In this document: positions 16,253 to 26,386 of the stretch, in pieces | How the letters are laid out: every line of letters begins with the position of its first letter | How positions within the stretch are numbered: the stretch's first letter is position 1 | Origin: Pegethrix bostrychoides GSE-TBD4-15B | GTDB taxonomy: Bacteria; Cyanobacteriota; Cyanobacteriia; Elainellales; Elainellaceae | Assembly: GCA_019359155.1 (NCBI GenBank) | Contig: JAHHHV010000067.1 | Location: 62,001-126,000 of the forward strand | Length of the DNA: 64,000 nt | Reading direction: 5' to 3' | Made by a program: the position numbers and the translations under genes | Notes under the pieces: generated by a model | Told to the model about the DNA's origin: nothing | The model's input: the letters and a program-made list of their open reading frames with translations, nothing else | Databases searched by the model: none

Positions 16253-18514
16253 TCAAAAGTCCGTATACTGTCGCGGATCAACAGGTTCACCGTTCTCGCG
16301 CACCTCAAAATGCAGATGGGGTCCGGTGCTGCCACCCGTGCTGCCTACCTGTCCTAGCACATCTCCCTGGGCGAGCTGCTGTCCCTCCTTGACGTTCATG
16401 TTGTCGAGGTGGGCGTACCAGGTTTCACGCCCGTTGCCGTGATCCACAATCACAAGCTGGCCGTAGCCAGAAGTCATGGAGCCGCTGACGCCTGCAAACG
16501 TGACGGTGCCGCCGTCAGCGGCTTGGACCGGGGTGCCAGTCGGTACTCCTAAATCGATGCCCGCATGAAACCGCTCGTCGCCGTAGATCGGGTGAATCCG
16601 CCAGCCGAATTCGCTGGTGACGGGAGCACCGGCTACAGGAGAGGCAATCGCCCCCGTGGACTGGCCACAACTCGAATTGGTTTTGGTCTGGGCAGCGCTT
16701 TCGTACTGAGACCGCAATTCTTCGCCGTAGGTTTTCAGCGTCAGCCGTCCGTGGGCGTCAGAAGCACCGCCGTCAATCGGGGCACCGGCCCCGCCAAAGT
16801 GGATCTGCCCGACTCGTTCGATTAACCGCCCGCCGGAAAAGCCTTCGGCCATTGCCTGGTCGATATTGCGCGTCTGGTCGCCTTTGAATAAATTGTCCTG
16901 ATCCGAGGCGGAGAAAAACCGCTCGACTTCGGCTTCGCTGACGGCAGCGCCGGAATCGACCCGCGCCAGAAACGCCGCGCCGCCGTCTTTTTGGCTAACC
17001 GTCTGCCGCACATCCGAACGATAGCTCATGTATTGATAGCGCCCCAATCCGCGACCGCAGTTGCTGTCCCCGTCGCAGACAAAGCTACCAACCGAACTGT
17101 AGTTGCCCTCAATGCTGGAGAATGCGGCGGCCAGCGCCTCAAAATCAATCCCGCCCGGTCCTTCGCCGCAGAGCGAGCCGCCCCCAGCTAGTCCCTGATT
17201 GCCGCCCGTCAAAGCGGCTTCTGGAATGCCCCACTGTCTTGCTTTTTCCAGGACGCCTGCCGGAATTGCAGCCGGAACTGACGCTCCGCCCAATCCATCC
17301 AGCAGTCCCACAAAAATCGGCTCTGTTTCGCGATGGCTGAGAAACGGTACGGGGCCGAGGAAGTAGGGGGTGCAGCCTAGATCGGGAACGCCCCGGTAGC
17401 AGATGCGAAAGAACAGGGCGGTCGTGACGGTGCCTGTCGATTCATCCGTGTCCCACAGGGCCACCTTGAAGGCGTTACCAAAGGGATGCCGCCCAGTTGG
17501 CTCTTTGCCGCCGTTAACCGATTTCAATACACCAAACCCGCCCTCTACTTCCTGGTATTTGCCGGAGATCCACTGCTTGCCGTAGAGCGGCCCTGCCAGC
17601 TCGGCATAGCCGCAGTCGATTTGACAGGCTGCGCTGAAGCCCACCTGCTGGCTGCCAGAGATCGTGTTGCGCCGATCCGTTTCACTGGGGCCATAAACCA
17701 CATCGACAATGCCAATCAGCCCCAGCGTCTCGATAGGATTCGGCATCTGGTCCAGTGGCAGATCCGCGAGTCCCGGTACGCCCGCAATCAGGCTGTTGCC
17801 CCAGTCGTTCAGACTCTGGAGCGGAATGTTGGTCAAATCGGGAATATCGCTCAGCGAAAATTGATTTAGATTCTCCAGTTCGCCCAGGCTCAGTTGACCC
17901 AGTTCAGGCTGAGCGCTCAGCACTTCGGCAATCGTGGAGCTGGTGCCAATCGCATCAGGGTCCCAACCGGGACTGCTTGGGAACTGACTTCCCGCTAGTT
18001 TGTCTTCCAATAGCGCGGCGATAGGAGGAACGTTATCAACTTGATAGCTGCCCAAGCCCGGAATAGCCGTGACCAGATCATCAATCTTTTGCCAAGCCAT
18101 CATCTGCAAGGCATCCAGCGCGATTTGAGACGGATCAAAATTGGCCATCTGGCCAAGCGTCTCTAGATTAAAAAGTTGCGGATAGAGGCTGGTTTGAAAA
18201 TCGCCCAGCTTGAGATACTGGTCAGCCCTGTCGCCTGCCTGCCAACTGCGAGAAAGGTCGTAGCCCAGAAGCTGGTTGACCTCTGGCGGAGCCGTAAAAG
18301 AACCATCTGACAGAATGGGCGGCAGCGAGCTGAAGCTGATCTGCGACCAGTTGGGAACGCGGGCAAACTGGCCGTCTGCTTCAATGGTGGTCAGAGGCAT
18401 AGCAGGTTCTGTGGCAATATCGCGGGCGGCTCCGGGCAGCGGCAGCAGAACCAGCAGGAAGGACAGAATCAGTCCAACCAGGAAGCGAATGGCTCGATAG
18501 GATCTGCCTGCCAT
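16253..18514 (-). CDS. Peptidoglycan hydrolase with lysozyme-like and M23 domains (VirB1-like role)
   Basis: 753 residues. A signal peptide (about 8-30) is followed by a long region of about 380 residues of unknown fold with DIPDLTNIPLQSL-type repeats of Leu/Pro. A lysozyme-like segment lies at about 470-570 (SSIEGNYSSVG with a candidate catalytic Glu, and GRGLGRYQYM). A C-terminal M23/LytM metallopeptidase carries the zinc motifs HAGIDLG and HLHFEV. It would open the cell wall for assembly of the conjugation channel, the job of VirB1 in Agrobacterium. Two different cell-wall-cutting domains in one polypeptide resemble what is seen in Gram-positive VirB1-type proteins. It precedes the two small envelope proteins without a gap. 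Confidence 0.85.
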   Translation of the reverse strand: MAGRSYRAIRFLVGLILSFLLVLLPLPGAARDIATEPAMPLTTIEADGQFARVPNWSQISFSSLPPILSDGSFTAPPEVNQLLGYDLSRSWQAGDRADQYLKLGDFQTSLYPQLFNLETLGQMANFDPSQIALDALQMMAWQKIDDLVTAIPGLGSYQVDNVPPIAALLEDKLAGSQFPSSPGWDPDAIGTSSTIAEVLSAQPELGQLSLGELENLNQFSLSDIPDLTNIPLQSLNDWGNSLIAGVPGLADLPLDQMPNPIETLGLIGIVDVVYGPSETDRRNTISGSQQVGFSAACQIDCGYAELAGPLYGKQWISGKYQEVEGGFGVLKSVNGGKEPTGRHPFGNAFKVALWDTDESTGTVTTALFFRICYRGVPDLGCTPYFLGPVPFLSHRETEPIFVGLLDGLGGASVPAAIPAGVLEKARQWGIPEAALTGGNQGLAGGGSLCGEGPGGIDFEALAAAFSSIEGNYSSVGSFVCDGDSNCGRGLGRYQYMSYRSDVRQTVSQKDGGAAFLARVDSGAAVSEAEVERFFSASDQDNLFKGDQTRNIDQAMAEGFSGGRLIERVGQIHFGGAGAPIDGGASDAHGRLTLKTYGEELRSQYESAAQTKTNSSCGQSTGAIASPVAGAPVTSEFGWRIHPIYGDERFHAGIDLGVPTGTPVQAADGGTVTFAGVSGSMTSGYGQLVIVDHGNGRETWYAHLDNMNVKEGQQLAQGDVLGQVGSTGGSTGPHLHFEVRENGEPVDPRQYTDF

Positions 18515-18524
18515 ACTTCTGCCC

Positions 18525-19235
18525 TCACAGCGTCACGCCGGGAGAAACCGACTGCCCCAGCTCGATCAATCGCACAATTAGCGCCTGAGATACGCCAACC
18601 TGCGCGGCGGCCACTTCTGGATGCACCCCTTGTCGGACGGCAGTGATCAGCCGCTGCACTCGTTCCCATAGCGGATCGGCCTGGGTGATCAAGTTACGAG
18701 CTTGAGCTACTCTCAACCCCTGCTCGATCAGTTGCGCCTCGTTACCCATCAGGGCTGCTATGGGTTGAGTTTGAAGATTATCACTCAGAGAATCAGGCTG
18801 GATATCAACTGAGTAATAGCGGGGGCTACCGGCTTCAGGGAAAGCCAAGCGAAACAGATATAAACCTCCATCGGTCAGCACAGTCAACAATGTGGTTGGA
18901 GTAGCTGGCAGATTGGGAAACTCCAGCGGGTGAATGCGACGCAGATGAATCACCTGAGCAGCGCATTCGCTCTCGGTTTCGGCCATTGTGCAGCTTGGAT
19001 CATCAAAACTCAGTGTCGCTTTTGACAGATCATCCAGCCAAGCCCGCCGAATTGTTTCGCCCGTCGAGCGGAAGTTGAGCGACGTACCGTGACCGCGATA
19101 CAGTTCGACCGTGACAATCGGACCATCACCTCTTGCTTGGCTGACTGGAACCGCTCGCACTACTTCGGCCATTGCAGTAGGCGAACTGGCAAGCAAGTAT
19201 AGAGAACTTCCGACGACTGGTACAAGCCGTTTCAT
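18525..19235 (-). CDS. VirB9/TraK-like secretion-channel protein
   Basis: 236 residues. A signal peptide (MKRLVPVVGSSLYLLASSP, cleavage near AMA) is followed by a strand-rich N-terminal domain (VTVELYRGHGTSLNFRSTG) that resembles the VirB9/TraK fold, in which such secretin-like domains bind the VirB10 scaffold. The C-terminal third is helical (VQRLITAVRQGVHPEVAAAQ). The ATG at 19235 with GAAGGA upstream fits the signal peptide; a longer frame into the VirB10-like gene is unlikely. The assignment rests on position directly downstream of the VirB10-like gene and on weak similarity. Confidence 0.6.
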   Translation of the reverse strand: MKRLVPVVGSSLYLLASSPTAMAEVVRAVPVSQARGDGPIVTVELYRGHGTSLNFRSTGETIRRAWLDDLSKATLSFDDPSCTMAETESECAAQVIHLRRIHPLEFPNLPATPTTLLTVLTDGGLYLFRLAFPEAGSPRYYSVDIQPDSLSDNLQTQPIAALMGNEAQLIEQGLRVAQARNLITQADPLWERVQRLITAVRQGVHPEVAAAQVGVSQALIVRLIELGQSVSPGVTL

Positions 19236-19263
19236 AAAACCGTCCTTCTCCGTGAATACACTA

Positions 19264-20898
19264 CTACATCGGCATAAACATCGATTGATTGACAAAGATT
19301 TGAACAGGGGTTCCAGCTTTAATGAATCGGGCGTTCGGCAGTTCTTCCAATCGTTCCACTGCGCGTTGATTGCGTTCCTGAATCGTTTCGAGAATTGCGT
19401 CTGTACCGCCTTCAATCAGACCGGCCAGAATGTTTGGCGCTGGATTATCTTCGGTGATAATCGTGCTGGATCCTCTAGTTTGCACACGAGTATCAGAACG
19501 GGTGTACAACTCTGCGGCTCGTCCGATTGCTCCCAGGGCGAACTGGCCCGCATCCATTCCGGCAATCTCATCGCCGCGATCCTGATAATGCTCGGCTAGC
19601 AGCGGTTCTCCTGCTTCACCCCGAATCTGAACGGCACCCGCAGGCAGCACGAGTTCTTGCTGAGCGCCGTTGACCTCCCAGGTTGCGGTTGTAGCCGTCA
19701 AATGCACCTGCCCCGTTCTAGATAGTCGCTCTACCTGGAACAAAAACTGGGTGCCAGCCGGAAATGCAACCCTGCCGCGACTGCCGGTCAGCGGCTCTGC
19801 CAAAACTGCTGCAAACTGGTCCGAGCTGCCGGAGCCATTTACCACAATGGGCGTTACCAGAACAGCGGGGCTGCTTGTGCCAGCAATCAGCGATTGGGGG
19901 TTCGAGTCGCTCTCCAAAATGGTGGCTTCAGCTTCTTGCAGAATCGGCACGGTGGCTTGGACCTCTGGTAATGGAACGGTTGATTCTGAAGCATCCGGTT
20001 CGACTGAAGCTGGTTTTGGCATCTGATCCTGGAGTTCTGAGATTCTGCGCGGCGGTGCCGTCTTCAAGCGGTCAGAGATTGACTGGACGGCTGAAGTAGG
20101 AGCAATTTGGGCGGTTGGTACAGATAGAACCGCCTGCGCTATTCTTTGCCCGTCCAGCCTTTGCCCGCCTAGCCTTTGCCTGGAAGAAGAGAACTCCATC
20201 GACGCAATGCGCTCTGGCTGAATAGAGCCGTAGCTGCCTAGCTGAGCAAGCTGCTGCCACTGCTGCATCGGATCAACTGAGCGGGCACGAGAAGGGGCAG
20301 GGGTGGATGTGGGTCTGCGGACGGGCGCAGGCTGGTTTCTAAACGGCTGGGGTGCATAGGTCTGCGGGCGAGGTTGAGCTACAGACGTGGCACGAGCCGG
20401 TGCAGGCCGAGCTTGAGCCGTAGGTTTTGCGGTTGGGGCAACCTTCGGAGTTTTGGTCTGCGCTCTAGCCTGCCGCATCCGCTGTTCGATTTCAGCCTGA
20501 TCATTCAGCGCCATACCGGCCTTGAGTCTGGCGTTTTCTTCTCGCAGTCTTGCCAAATCTCTGTCCGTAGGGGTCTGCGATTGGGCGACTGAACCATCTT
20601 GAGCAGAAGTTCCCGCCTGCTGGTGCTGGTCACCGCCACCCAGCACGAACCAACAGACCAGCCCAAAAATCGGAAACAGAATCGTGCCCACCAGCGCAAA
20701 CTTGGGCAGAGGTTGAGTCCAGCGAGGCCGGTGAGAACGGGCCGCCTCGACTGAGAATTCTGCTTCGGTGAGCAGCGGCTGGTGAGACGGAGCCTGGGTC
20801 AGTCGCCGCAGATCCTCTGTCGTCATTGGCCCATCGTCCTGAGGTAGACTGTCCTGATGCAAATTAGGATTGGCACCGGATCGTTGCTTCTCTTCCAT
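19264..20898 (-). CDS. VirB10/TraB-like channel scaffold
   Basis: 544 residues. The order is VirB10-like: a cytoplasmic N-terminus, one transmembrane helix (FALVGTILFPIFGLVCWFVL, about 67-86), a long Pro/Ala/Arg/Gln-rich periplasmic linker with a short coiled coil (about 110-150), then a C-terminal beta-barrel-type domain (about 345-470) with the TrbI-like features PLTGSRGRVAFPAGTQFLF and AVQIRGEAGEPL. VirB10 spans both membranes and gates the channel. Its ATG lies four bases from the stop of the VirB8-like gene, so the two are coupled. Confidence 0.82.
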   Translation of the reverse strand: MEEKQRSGANPNLHQDSLPQDDGPMTTEDLRRLTQAPSHQPLLTEAEFSVEAARSHRPRWTQPLPKFALVGTILFPIFGLVCWFVLGGGDQHQQAGTSAQDGSVAQSQTPTDRDLARLREENARLKAGMALNDQAEIEQRMRQARAQTKTPKVAPTAKPTAQARPAPARATSVAQPRPQTYAPQPFRNQPAPVRRPTSTPAPSRARSVDPMQQWQQLAQLGSYGSIQPERIASMEFSSSRQRLGGQRLDGQRIAQAVLSVPTAQIAPTSAVQSISDRLKTAPPRRISELQDQMPKPASVEPDASESTVPLPEVQATVPILQEAEATILESDSNPQSLIAGTSSPAVLVTPIVVNGSGSSDQFAAVLAEPLTGSRGRVAFPAGTQFLFQVERLSRTGQVHLTATTATWEVNGAQQELVLPAGAVQIRGEAGEPLLAEHYQDRGDEIAGMDAGQFALGAIGRAAELYTRSDTRVQTRGSSTIITEDNPAPNILAGLIEGGTDAILETIQERNQRAVERLEELPNARFIKAGTPVQIFVNQSMFMPM

Positions 20899-20901
20899 AG
20901 G

Positions 20902-21648
20902 TCAATTGCCCCTGCCTTCTTCAAAGGGCTGGATCTGCTCAATTTGCAGCCCGCTTTCCAACATCTGATAGACCACCTGCTGATACTCCGTAGCGTTTTG
21001 CACCAGGGGGTTGCGCGGCGGATCAACTGCTCTGACGTAGAAGGTGCGATTGAACGGAATTGAGTAACCAGACGGATTTGTGCCGTCGAAAAGAATTCTG
21101 GTGGCTACCATATCAACCTTCCAGCGTCCGTTACCCGCGAGCTGCGGCGGTGAAACCGTTTGTGGCACCAGAACGCCCGCTACCTGGCTTTCAAACAGCC
21201 CAACCGGAATCACTTTTTCTGCCAAATCGCTCAAGAATCTGTCGCGGAAATCGGGAGCCAGCAGAAACGACGCCTCCCAGGCGCTGGTCGGCACCCGCTT
21301 GCGCCCCTTCACCGGCACCCCTGCATCAACAGTTCCGCTTTGTTTTCCAGGAAGATTGCCCCAGGAGAACGTCATGACAGCCCAGTCTGAAACCGCTTTG
21401 CGAATCACTTCTGGCTCACGGTGAGAATAATCCTCTGTCCGTACACTGTACGCTCGCCCATCCACCTGCTGCACCAGCGTCGGCGGTGGCTGGTTGGCCA
21501 GTCTGGCAACGCTCATCGCCAGCCAGATGAAAGCGACGGTGAGAAACGTCATGCCCGTGGACAGGCCCACAAAGGCCAGAGGCAGAATATCGCTGGAATC
21601 GAGTTTGAACCGCTGGGATTTACGTTTGAGGTCCGAAATTCTTTGCAT
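20902..21648 (-). CDS. VirB8/TraE-like inner-membrane protein
   Basis: 248 residues. A short cytoplasmic N-terminus and one transmembrane helix (about 23-49) are followed by a periplasmic domain of about 190 residues of mixed alpha/beta character. This bitopic design and its place between the VirB6-like and VirB10-like genes suit VirB8/TraE, the assembly factor of type IV secretion. Sequence motifs of the family are too weak to see directly. The start is three bases from the stop of the preceding gene. Confidence 0.65.
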   Translation of the reverse strand: MQRISDLKRKSQRFKLDSSDILPLAFVGLSTGMTFLTVAFIWLAMSVARLANQPPPTLVQQVDGRAYSVRTEDYSHREPEVIRKAVSDWAVMTFSWGNLPGKQSGTVDAGVPVKGRKRVPTSAWEASFLLAPDFRDRFLSDLAEKVIPVGLFESQVAGVLVPQTVSPPQLAGNGRWKVDMVATRILFDGTNPSGYSIPFNRTFYVRAVDPPRNPLVQNATEYQQVVYQMLESGLQIEQIQPFEEGRGN

Positions 21649-21651
21649 AAT

Positions 21652-22758
21652 CTACTTGGAAATAGGAATAAAAGATGTACCAACTGCAATAATGCGCGTA
21701 ATGCCACCGCTCACACCTCGAAACACGGCCATGCCTGCACCACTCGCTAGGGCCAAGGCGAGAATAGGAGCCAGAACGCTGATCAACAGCAGGAAGCCAA
21801 AATCGCCGCCGTCCTGAGCCTCTGCGGCAACGACAACTGTTGCAGCCAGCCCGACAATCACGTTGTAGGAAAACTTGGCCATGCCCAGGCTGAAGAAGCC
21901 AATCAACCAGGCCCAAATCGGACGTGCCTGCATTGGAATAATCGAGCCAGCAACGGCAATCGGCCCCAGCAGCCCGGTGATCAGCATCGAGAGTTCCAGC
22001 AGATTGGCAAAAGCCCACTGCCAGCCTTTGAGGAGCTGTTCGGCCAGCGCCTGACTGCCCGTTTGCAGCAGGTAGGCCGCCAGCACATCTGTCACCGGAT
22101 TGGTGGCCAACCCCCGCGCTGGGTTGCTTTCGTACTCGCGCTGAATCTGCTCGGTGATCTGCCCAATGCGGTTCCACTGCCGCTCGACGCCAGCCGTCCA
22201 CCAGCCGTTGGCCCTGAACTCGTTTTCCAATCGCTCTCTAGCAGACTCACCCGCCTCAACAAAACAGTCGATCTGGGCCTGCCCTTCCTTGGCTTCGCAC
22301 TCGGCATATTCCTGCTGGATTTCGCTCTTGGCTTGCTGCGAGAGAATCACGTCGTTGAGCGCTTCCAGCATCGAGACTTCGCCAATCTGCACATCCAGCA
22401 CAACCTGCGTCTGGGCGTTGATCAGGTTGCGAATCCCCAGCGTCGTAGAAGCCAGCAGCTCGCCGTTGTTAAACAGCAGCACAAAGGCGACGAAAAGCCA
22501 CAGCACTTCCGGGAAAGCCGGTAGAATGCCGCGCTCAATCGCGTTCCTAATCCAAATCACGGCAAAGAAGATAAAGGCTCCTGCCGCAATCACCGCAGCA
22601 AATTCAGTGATGCCCAGATACAGGCCGTTTGCGCCGTCAAAGATATCATCCCAGCGCTCGTTCCAGGCGGCCTGAACTGCTTCCAGCCGCTCAGTGCTGT
22701 CTTCAATGATGCCGGTAGCACCGCCCACTTGGGCCAGAGGCAAGAGGATTATCAGCAT
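21652..22758 (-). CDS. VirB6/TrbL-like polytopic membrane protein
   Basis: 368 residues with several hydrophobic helices: an N-terminal one, then about 52-72, 82-100, and a C-terminal block with four or more (about 235-345). A soluble loop of about 120 residues (110-230, with two cysteines in AECEAKEGQAQIDC) lies between. This is the design of VirB6/TrbL, which forms the inner-membrane part of the channel. The identification comes from topology and operon position, not from a motif. Confidence 0.65.
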   Translation of the reverse strand: MLIILLPLAQVGGATGIIEDSTERLEAVQAAWNERWDDIFDGANGLYLGITEFAAVIAAGAFIFFAVIWIRNAIERGILPAFPEVLWLFVAFVLLFNNGELLASTTLGIRNLINAQTQVVLDVQIGEVSMLEALNDVILSQQAKSEIQQEYAECEAKEGQAQIDCFVEAGESARERLENEFRANGWWTAGVERQWNRIGQITEQIQREYESNPARGLATNPVTDVLAAYLLQTGSQALAEQLLKGWQWAFANLLELSMLITGLLGPIAVAGSIIPMQARPIWAWLIGFFSLGMAKFSYNVIVGLAATVVVAAEAQDGGDFGFLLLISVLAPILALALASGAGMAVFRGVSGGITRIIAVGTSFIPISK

Positions 22759-22760
22759 GA

Positions 22761-23579
22761 TTAGCCCTCATTTTCATCACCGCTATCATGGGTGCCGAGC
22801 AGTCCAGGAATGTAAACCGGAGCCTGGGAAGCTCGAACTGTCAAGGTTTTACGCTCAACCCGCTCGCGCCGATTCGATTCATCAATTCCTTCACTGGTGT
22901 TAGCAGAAAGTTGGGCGATGATGCTATCTAGCCGCTGTAGCTCCAGCAGCGCGACGCGGTTATCTGCCGTGAGCTGAGCTGTATTCGTAACGATTCCCGC
23001 CAGCACAGAATTCATCTGCGTCTGGTTTTTCATCACGTCCTGCGTCACCGTCATCGACTGGGCTGATTGGGCAAGCTGCTGCGTGGTTTCCAAGCCCTGC
23101 TGGTTGGTTTCGATAATCGAGGTAATCCGCTCCCCTTCTTCTTTGACCTGGGTTTCACCCTCCTCGCCCAGCATCGGTGCGGCCAGAGAGCGGCTCAACT
23201 CCTGATCGTAGAGGTTGGCTACATCTCGCTGCCGCACGACTGGGTTGGTGGTTAATACACCTGCGCCCGGTGTTTCCTCAGCGGTTCTGACCTCATGTGG
23301 GTTGGGTGGGTCAGAACCGCTGGCCGCAATCAAATCGCCCCACTTCTGCCCCAGTGCCACATCCATAATGGTGTCCATGATGGTGTCGCCCTCACCCAAC
23401 TGCCCCAGGATGCGCTCTATTGGGTTGCCGCCCTGCGAATTGAGGACCAGATCGTACCAGGAGCTGGCGCTACCCAGATTTCCCACACCTCCTGGCATAA
23501 ATGATGCGGTGGCAATTCCGGCACCGAATATGGGGAAAAGACCGGCACCAGCAACAATCAAGATTCGGCGCTTTCTCAT
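22761..23579 (-). CDS. VirB5/TrbJ-like coiled-coil exported protein
   Basis: 272 residues. A signal peptide (RILIVAGAGLFPIFGAGIATA) is followed by a mostly helical, Gln- and Thr-rich protein with a likely coiled coil at about 140-240 (ERITSIIETNQQGLETTQQLAQ and following). VirB5/TrbJ proteins are exported, helical, and located next to VirB4 and VirB6 genes, as here. The family was not recognised by motif. The gene starts five bases after the VirB4 stop. Confidence 0.6.
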   Translation of the reverse strand: MRKRRILIVAGAGLFPIFGAGIATASFMPGGVGNLGSASSWYDLVLNSQGGNPIERILGQLGEGDTIMDTIMDVALGQKWGDLIAASGSDPPNPHEVRTAEETPGAGVLTTNPVVRQRDVANLYDQELSRSLAAPMLGEEGETQVKEEGERITSIIETNQQGLETTQQLAQSAQSMTVTQDVMKNQTQMNSVLAGIVTNTAQLTADNRVALLELQRLDSIIAQLSANTSEGIDESNRRERVERKTLTVRASQAPVYIPGLLGTHDSGDENEG

Positions 23580-23584
23580 TGTTC

Positions 23585-26386
23585 TTACCTCACAGATGTT
23601 CTAGAACCATTGCCATTGACGGTAGACAGAGCTTGTTGAGACTGAATTATTTCAATATCAGCAGTATATTCAGGTGCAATCGAGTCCATTGATCTGCCAG
23701 CCCTGATCGCCTCCGTATACTGATCTGCGAACGCTTTGTAGCCTGCAAATTTGTTTGCGTATTGCCCCAACACCCGCTGTCTGGCCCGCTGCTCTTTCGG
23801 GTTATTGGCCACGGCAGCTAGCAGTTCGGGCGAAGGATGGTGCCGACAATGCATCAGGCGCGCATCCGCATCGACCAGCCAGTGGGAGCAGAGCTGCGAG
23901 GGATTGGTGCGAAACGACTCGTCTGTGTTGGCCAGCAGCATGGCCGGGTCGTAGCCAAAGAACCGTTCGTAGGACGGCAGGGCATTAGGTTGAATTGCGC
24001 CGATAAAGCGCGTGTTCAAGTTTTGCAGAATCTGCGACCCGGCAATCGAGTTGGCAATCGTGTCCGGGTCTTGGCCAATAATCAGTGGACGAATCCCGGC
24101 TTTGGCACCGTTGGCGCAGACCTGACCAATGATCTGGGCAATGCCGTTGTACTTGAACAGAATCGGGCTTTCATCAATCGCCAGCAGCGAATCGGTGACC
24201 TCCAGCGCTTTGCGAAACGCCATTGACTGAGCCGAAAGTGCCAGAACTGCCGCTTCAATGTTGTCCCCAACGTTGCGGAGAGCGAACACAGTCAGGCGGG
24301 CATCGGTGCGAATCGTGGAAGGCTGAGAGATTGCTTTGCCAACTCGGCTGGTCAGCCAGCCCTGCAATTCCAGCAGAATGGTTGCAACTGCCTCGCGGGC
24401 CGACTCTGAATCGACACCCAAATCCAGCTCTCGGACTGTTTCTACAAAGTCAACCAGCGTCGGCATCTGCCGCCAATCCGCGCTGCCAAAACCTGCCTCA
24501 AACGCCGCTCGGTAGCGATTTTGAACCGAGGTATTGGCAAAGAACCCGGCCAACGCCTGCCAGAGAATCGTGTGAACTCGTTTACCGAGCTGGTCTTCCG
24601 TTTGCGTTCCCATCACCATTGTGTTGAGCGCCTTCACCAAAAACTCTTTGTAATCCTCCAATCGTTCTTCCTGCTGTTGAGGAGGCAGATGCCGCAGATC
24701 GGGAATCTGGAACAGATTATTGCGCTCTGAGCCAATATCGAAATAGGCTCCCTGGTTGCCAAAGAACTTCACCAGATCCGTGTAGGTTGTAGTGCCGTCT
24801 GGTTTGGGGTAGTCCAGCGAGATCACGTTCATGCCCTGCGCCAGCGCCCAGACGAAAATGTCGGAGGCCAGAACTGACTTGCCGCTGCGGGTTTCTCCGA
24901 AGATCAGAATGCCGCGATGCTTGCCCACAAAGTCGATCAATAGCGGCATGTTGCCCTGCCGCGTAATCAGCTCCAGCCCTCGTGCATCAACCGCTCTGGT
25001 GCAGGCTAAGGGCATCAATCCCGCTGCTTCGGTCGTCAGATACATCTGCTTGCGGTCATCGCCCAGCAGCCAGCCCTCGACGATGGGCAAGGACTTGAGC
25101 CAGAGCGACCAGGCTACTTCGGTTTCTCGAATCAGCTCGCCCTGGGGAAAAGCATGGCTGATTTTCTGGGAGGCTTCGTTCAGGGTTTCGGGGTCATCTC
25201 GATGCACCAGAACGAGGACGCTGACCCAGATCGGCATTGCTCCTTCAAAAATCTGCTCCTGGGCCTCAATGCCGCGCTTGGCCCGTACCTGCGAAGCCAC
25301 GTCCACGTTCTTGAACTCGGTCGCTCGGTGCGTCGCCGTGATGTTCTGCCGCGTCAATCGTTGCAGCGTCATGCGGGTCATCATCCGGTCGGCGGCGGCC
25401 AATTCGCAGACGACTTCACAGTCCGGGGTGTCAGCGAGCGCCTGCCAGAGGTAGTAGAGCTGATGGTTGGGAGAAATAAAGCCAGCGGGTTTCGACTCCA
25501 GCGCCAGGGCACCGATAAACTTGCCCCGGACGCGCGCCCACTGCCGGTCTGCTTTGGGATGGGAAGGCCGCCCCTGCTCGCCGCGAATCAATACCGAAAC
25601 CGCGTGGAGTGGCTCTTGAATGTCTTCTTCCAGGCAGAGGCTTCCTCCCTCGTCGTGCAAAGATAGGCACTGCGGCAGGAGCGGCGGTGGCAAGGTGTTG
25701 AACTGCTGCCACAGGTAGCTCCACAGGTCTTCAGCCGTCATCAGGGATGCCTGAAGGCCCATGCGGTCGTTGATCAGGTGTTCCCAGTGCAGATAGCCGT
25801 AGCTGAAGGCGCGCTCCAAAAGCTGCTGATAGTGTTCCTGCTCTTTGCGTTCCTTCATCCCCTTGAATGTGTCATACCGTTCAATCATCCAGGCCAATAG
25901 TTTCTCCAGTCGGTCTGCGCTTGTGCCTTTTCCTGGTTCAATCGTGTAGGTGGCAAATAGATAAAGCTGTTTAGTTTGGCGTTCGTTCTGCTGAGTCAAC
26001 ATTCGAGTCGAGCGCTGTTGGGCTAGCAGCAGAAACTGAGTTTCCAGACTGCTGCTGGTGTTGATCAAACTCTCCAGTTCCTGCTGCCGCTCGTTGTCCT
26101 GGGCAAACGAACGCAGGTGAATCCGCAGTCGGTCGCCGGGGCGAAATCCCTTCAGCCCAGCCTCGATGCGAGCCAGTGTGGCTTCGGCCTGTTCGGGCGA
26201 CAGCAGGGTGTGAATGCCTGGAATCCGAAAGCCAAACACAAAGCTGAACTGATGCCCGCGTCTGAGCAAATAGGCTCCCACGGTTCGCTCGCGCAGGGCG
26301 AGCCTGCAAATGCATTCCAGATGGGTTTCATCTTCAAACGGCTTAAATTGATAGCGTTGACTGCCGGTGCGCGGTTTAGTCGTCAT
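23585..26386 (-). CDS. VirB4/TraC-like secretion ATPase
   Basis: 933 residues. The C-terminal ATPase has Walker A GETRSGKS (497-504) and a Walker B region LLAIDESPIL, with further VirB4-type features such as ADQTEDQLGKR-like and IIGQDPDTI segments. The N-terminal 400 residues form the VirB4/TraC interaction domain. VirB4 drives assembly of the pilus and channel from the cytoplasmic side. The length is slightly above the usual 800-870. The start overlaps the end of the VirB3-like gene by 11 bases, and VirB3 and VirB4 often work as a pair or fusion. Confidence 0.9.
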   Translation of the reverse strand: MTTKPRTGSQRYQFKPFEDETHLECICRLALRERTVGAYLLRRGHQFSFVFGFRIPGIHTLLSPEQAEATLARIEAGLKGFRPGDRLRIHLRSFAQDNERQQELESLINTSSSLETQFLLLAQQRSTRMLTQQNERQTKQLYLFATYTIEPGKGTSADRLEKLLAWMIERYDTFKGMKERKEQEHYQQLLERAFSYGYLHWEHLINDRMGLQASLMTAEDLWSYLWQQFNTLPPPLLPQCLSLHDEGGSLCLEEDIQEPLHAVSVLIRGEQGRPSHPKADRQWARVRGKFIGALALESKPAGFISPNHQLYYLWQALADTPDCEVVCELAAADRMMTRMTLQRLTRQNITATHRATEFKNVDVASQVRAKRGIEAQEQIFEGAMPIWVSVLVLVHRDDPETLNEASQKISHAFPQGELIRETEVAWSLWLKSLPIVEGWLLGDDRKQMYLTTEAAGLMPLACTRAVDARGLELITRQGNMPLLIDFVGKHRGILIFGETRSGKSVLASDIFVWALAQGMNVISLDYPKPDGTTTYTDLVKFFGNQGAYFDIGSERNNLFQIPDLRHLPPQQQEERLEDYKEFLVKALNTMVMGTQTEDQLGKRVHTILWQALAGFFANTSVQNRYRAAFEAGFGSADWRQMPTLVDFVETVRELDLGVDSESAREAVATILLELQGWLTSRVGKAISQPSTIRTDARLTVFALRNVGDNIEAAVLALSAQSMAFRKALEVTDSLLAIDESPILFKYNGIAQIIGQVCANGAKAGIRPLIIGQDPDTIANSIAGSQILQNLNTRFIGAIQPNALPSYERFFGYDPAMLLANTDESFRTNPSQLCSHWLVDADARLMHCRHHPSPELLAAVANNPKEQRARQRVLGQYANKFAGYKAFADQYTEAIRAGRSMDSIAPEYTADIEIIQSQQALSTVNGNGSRTSVR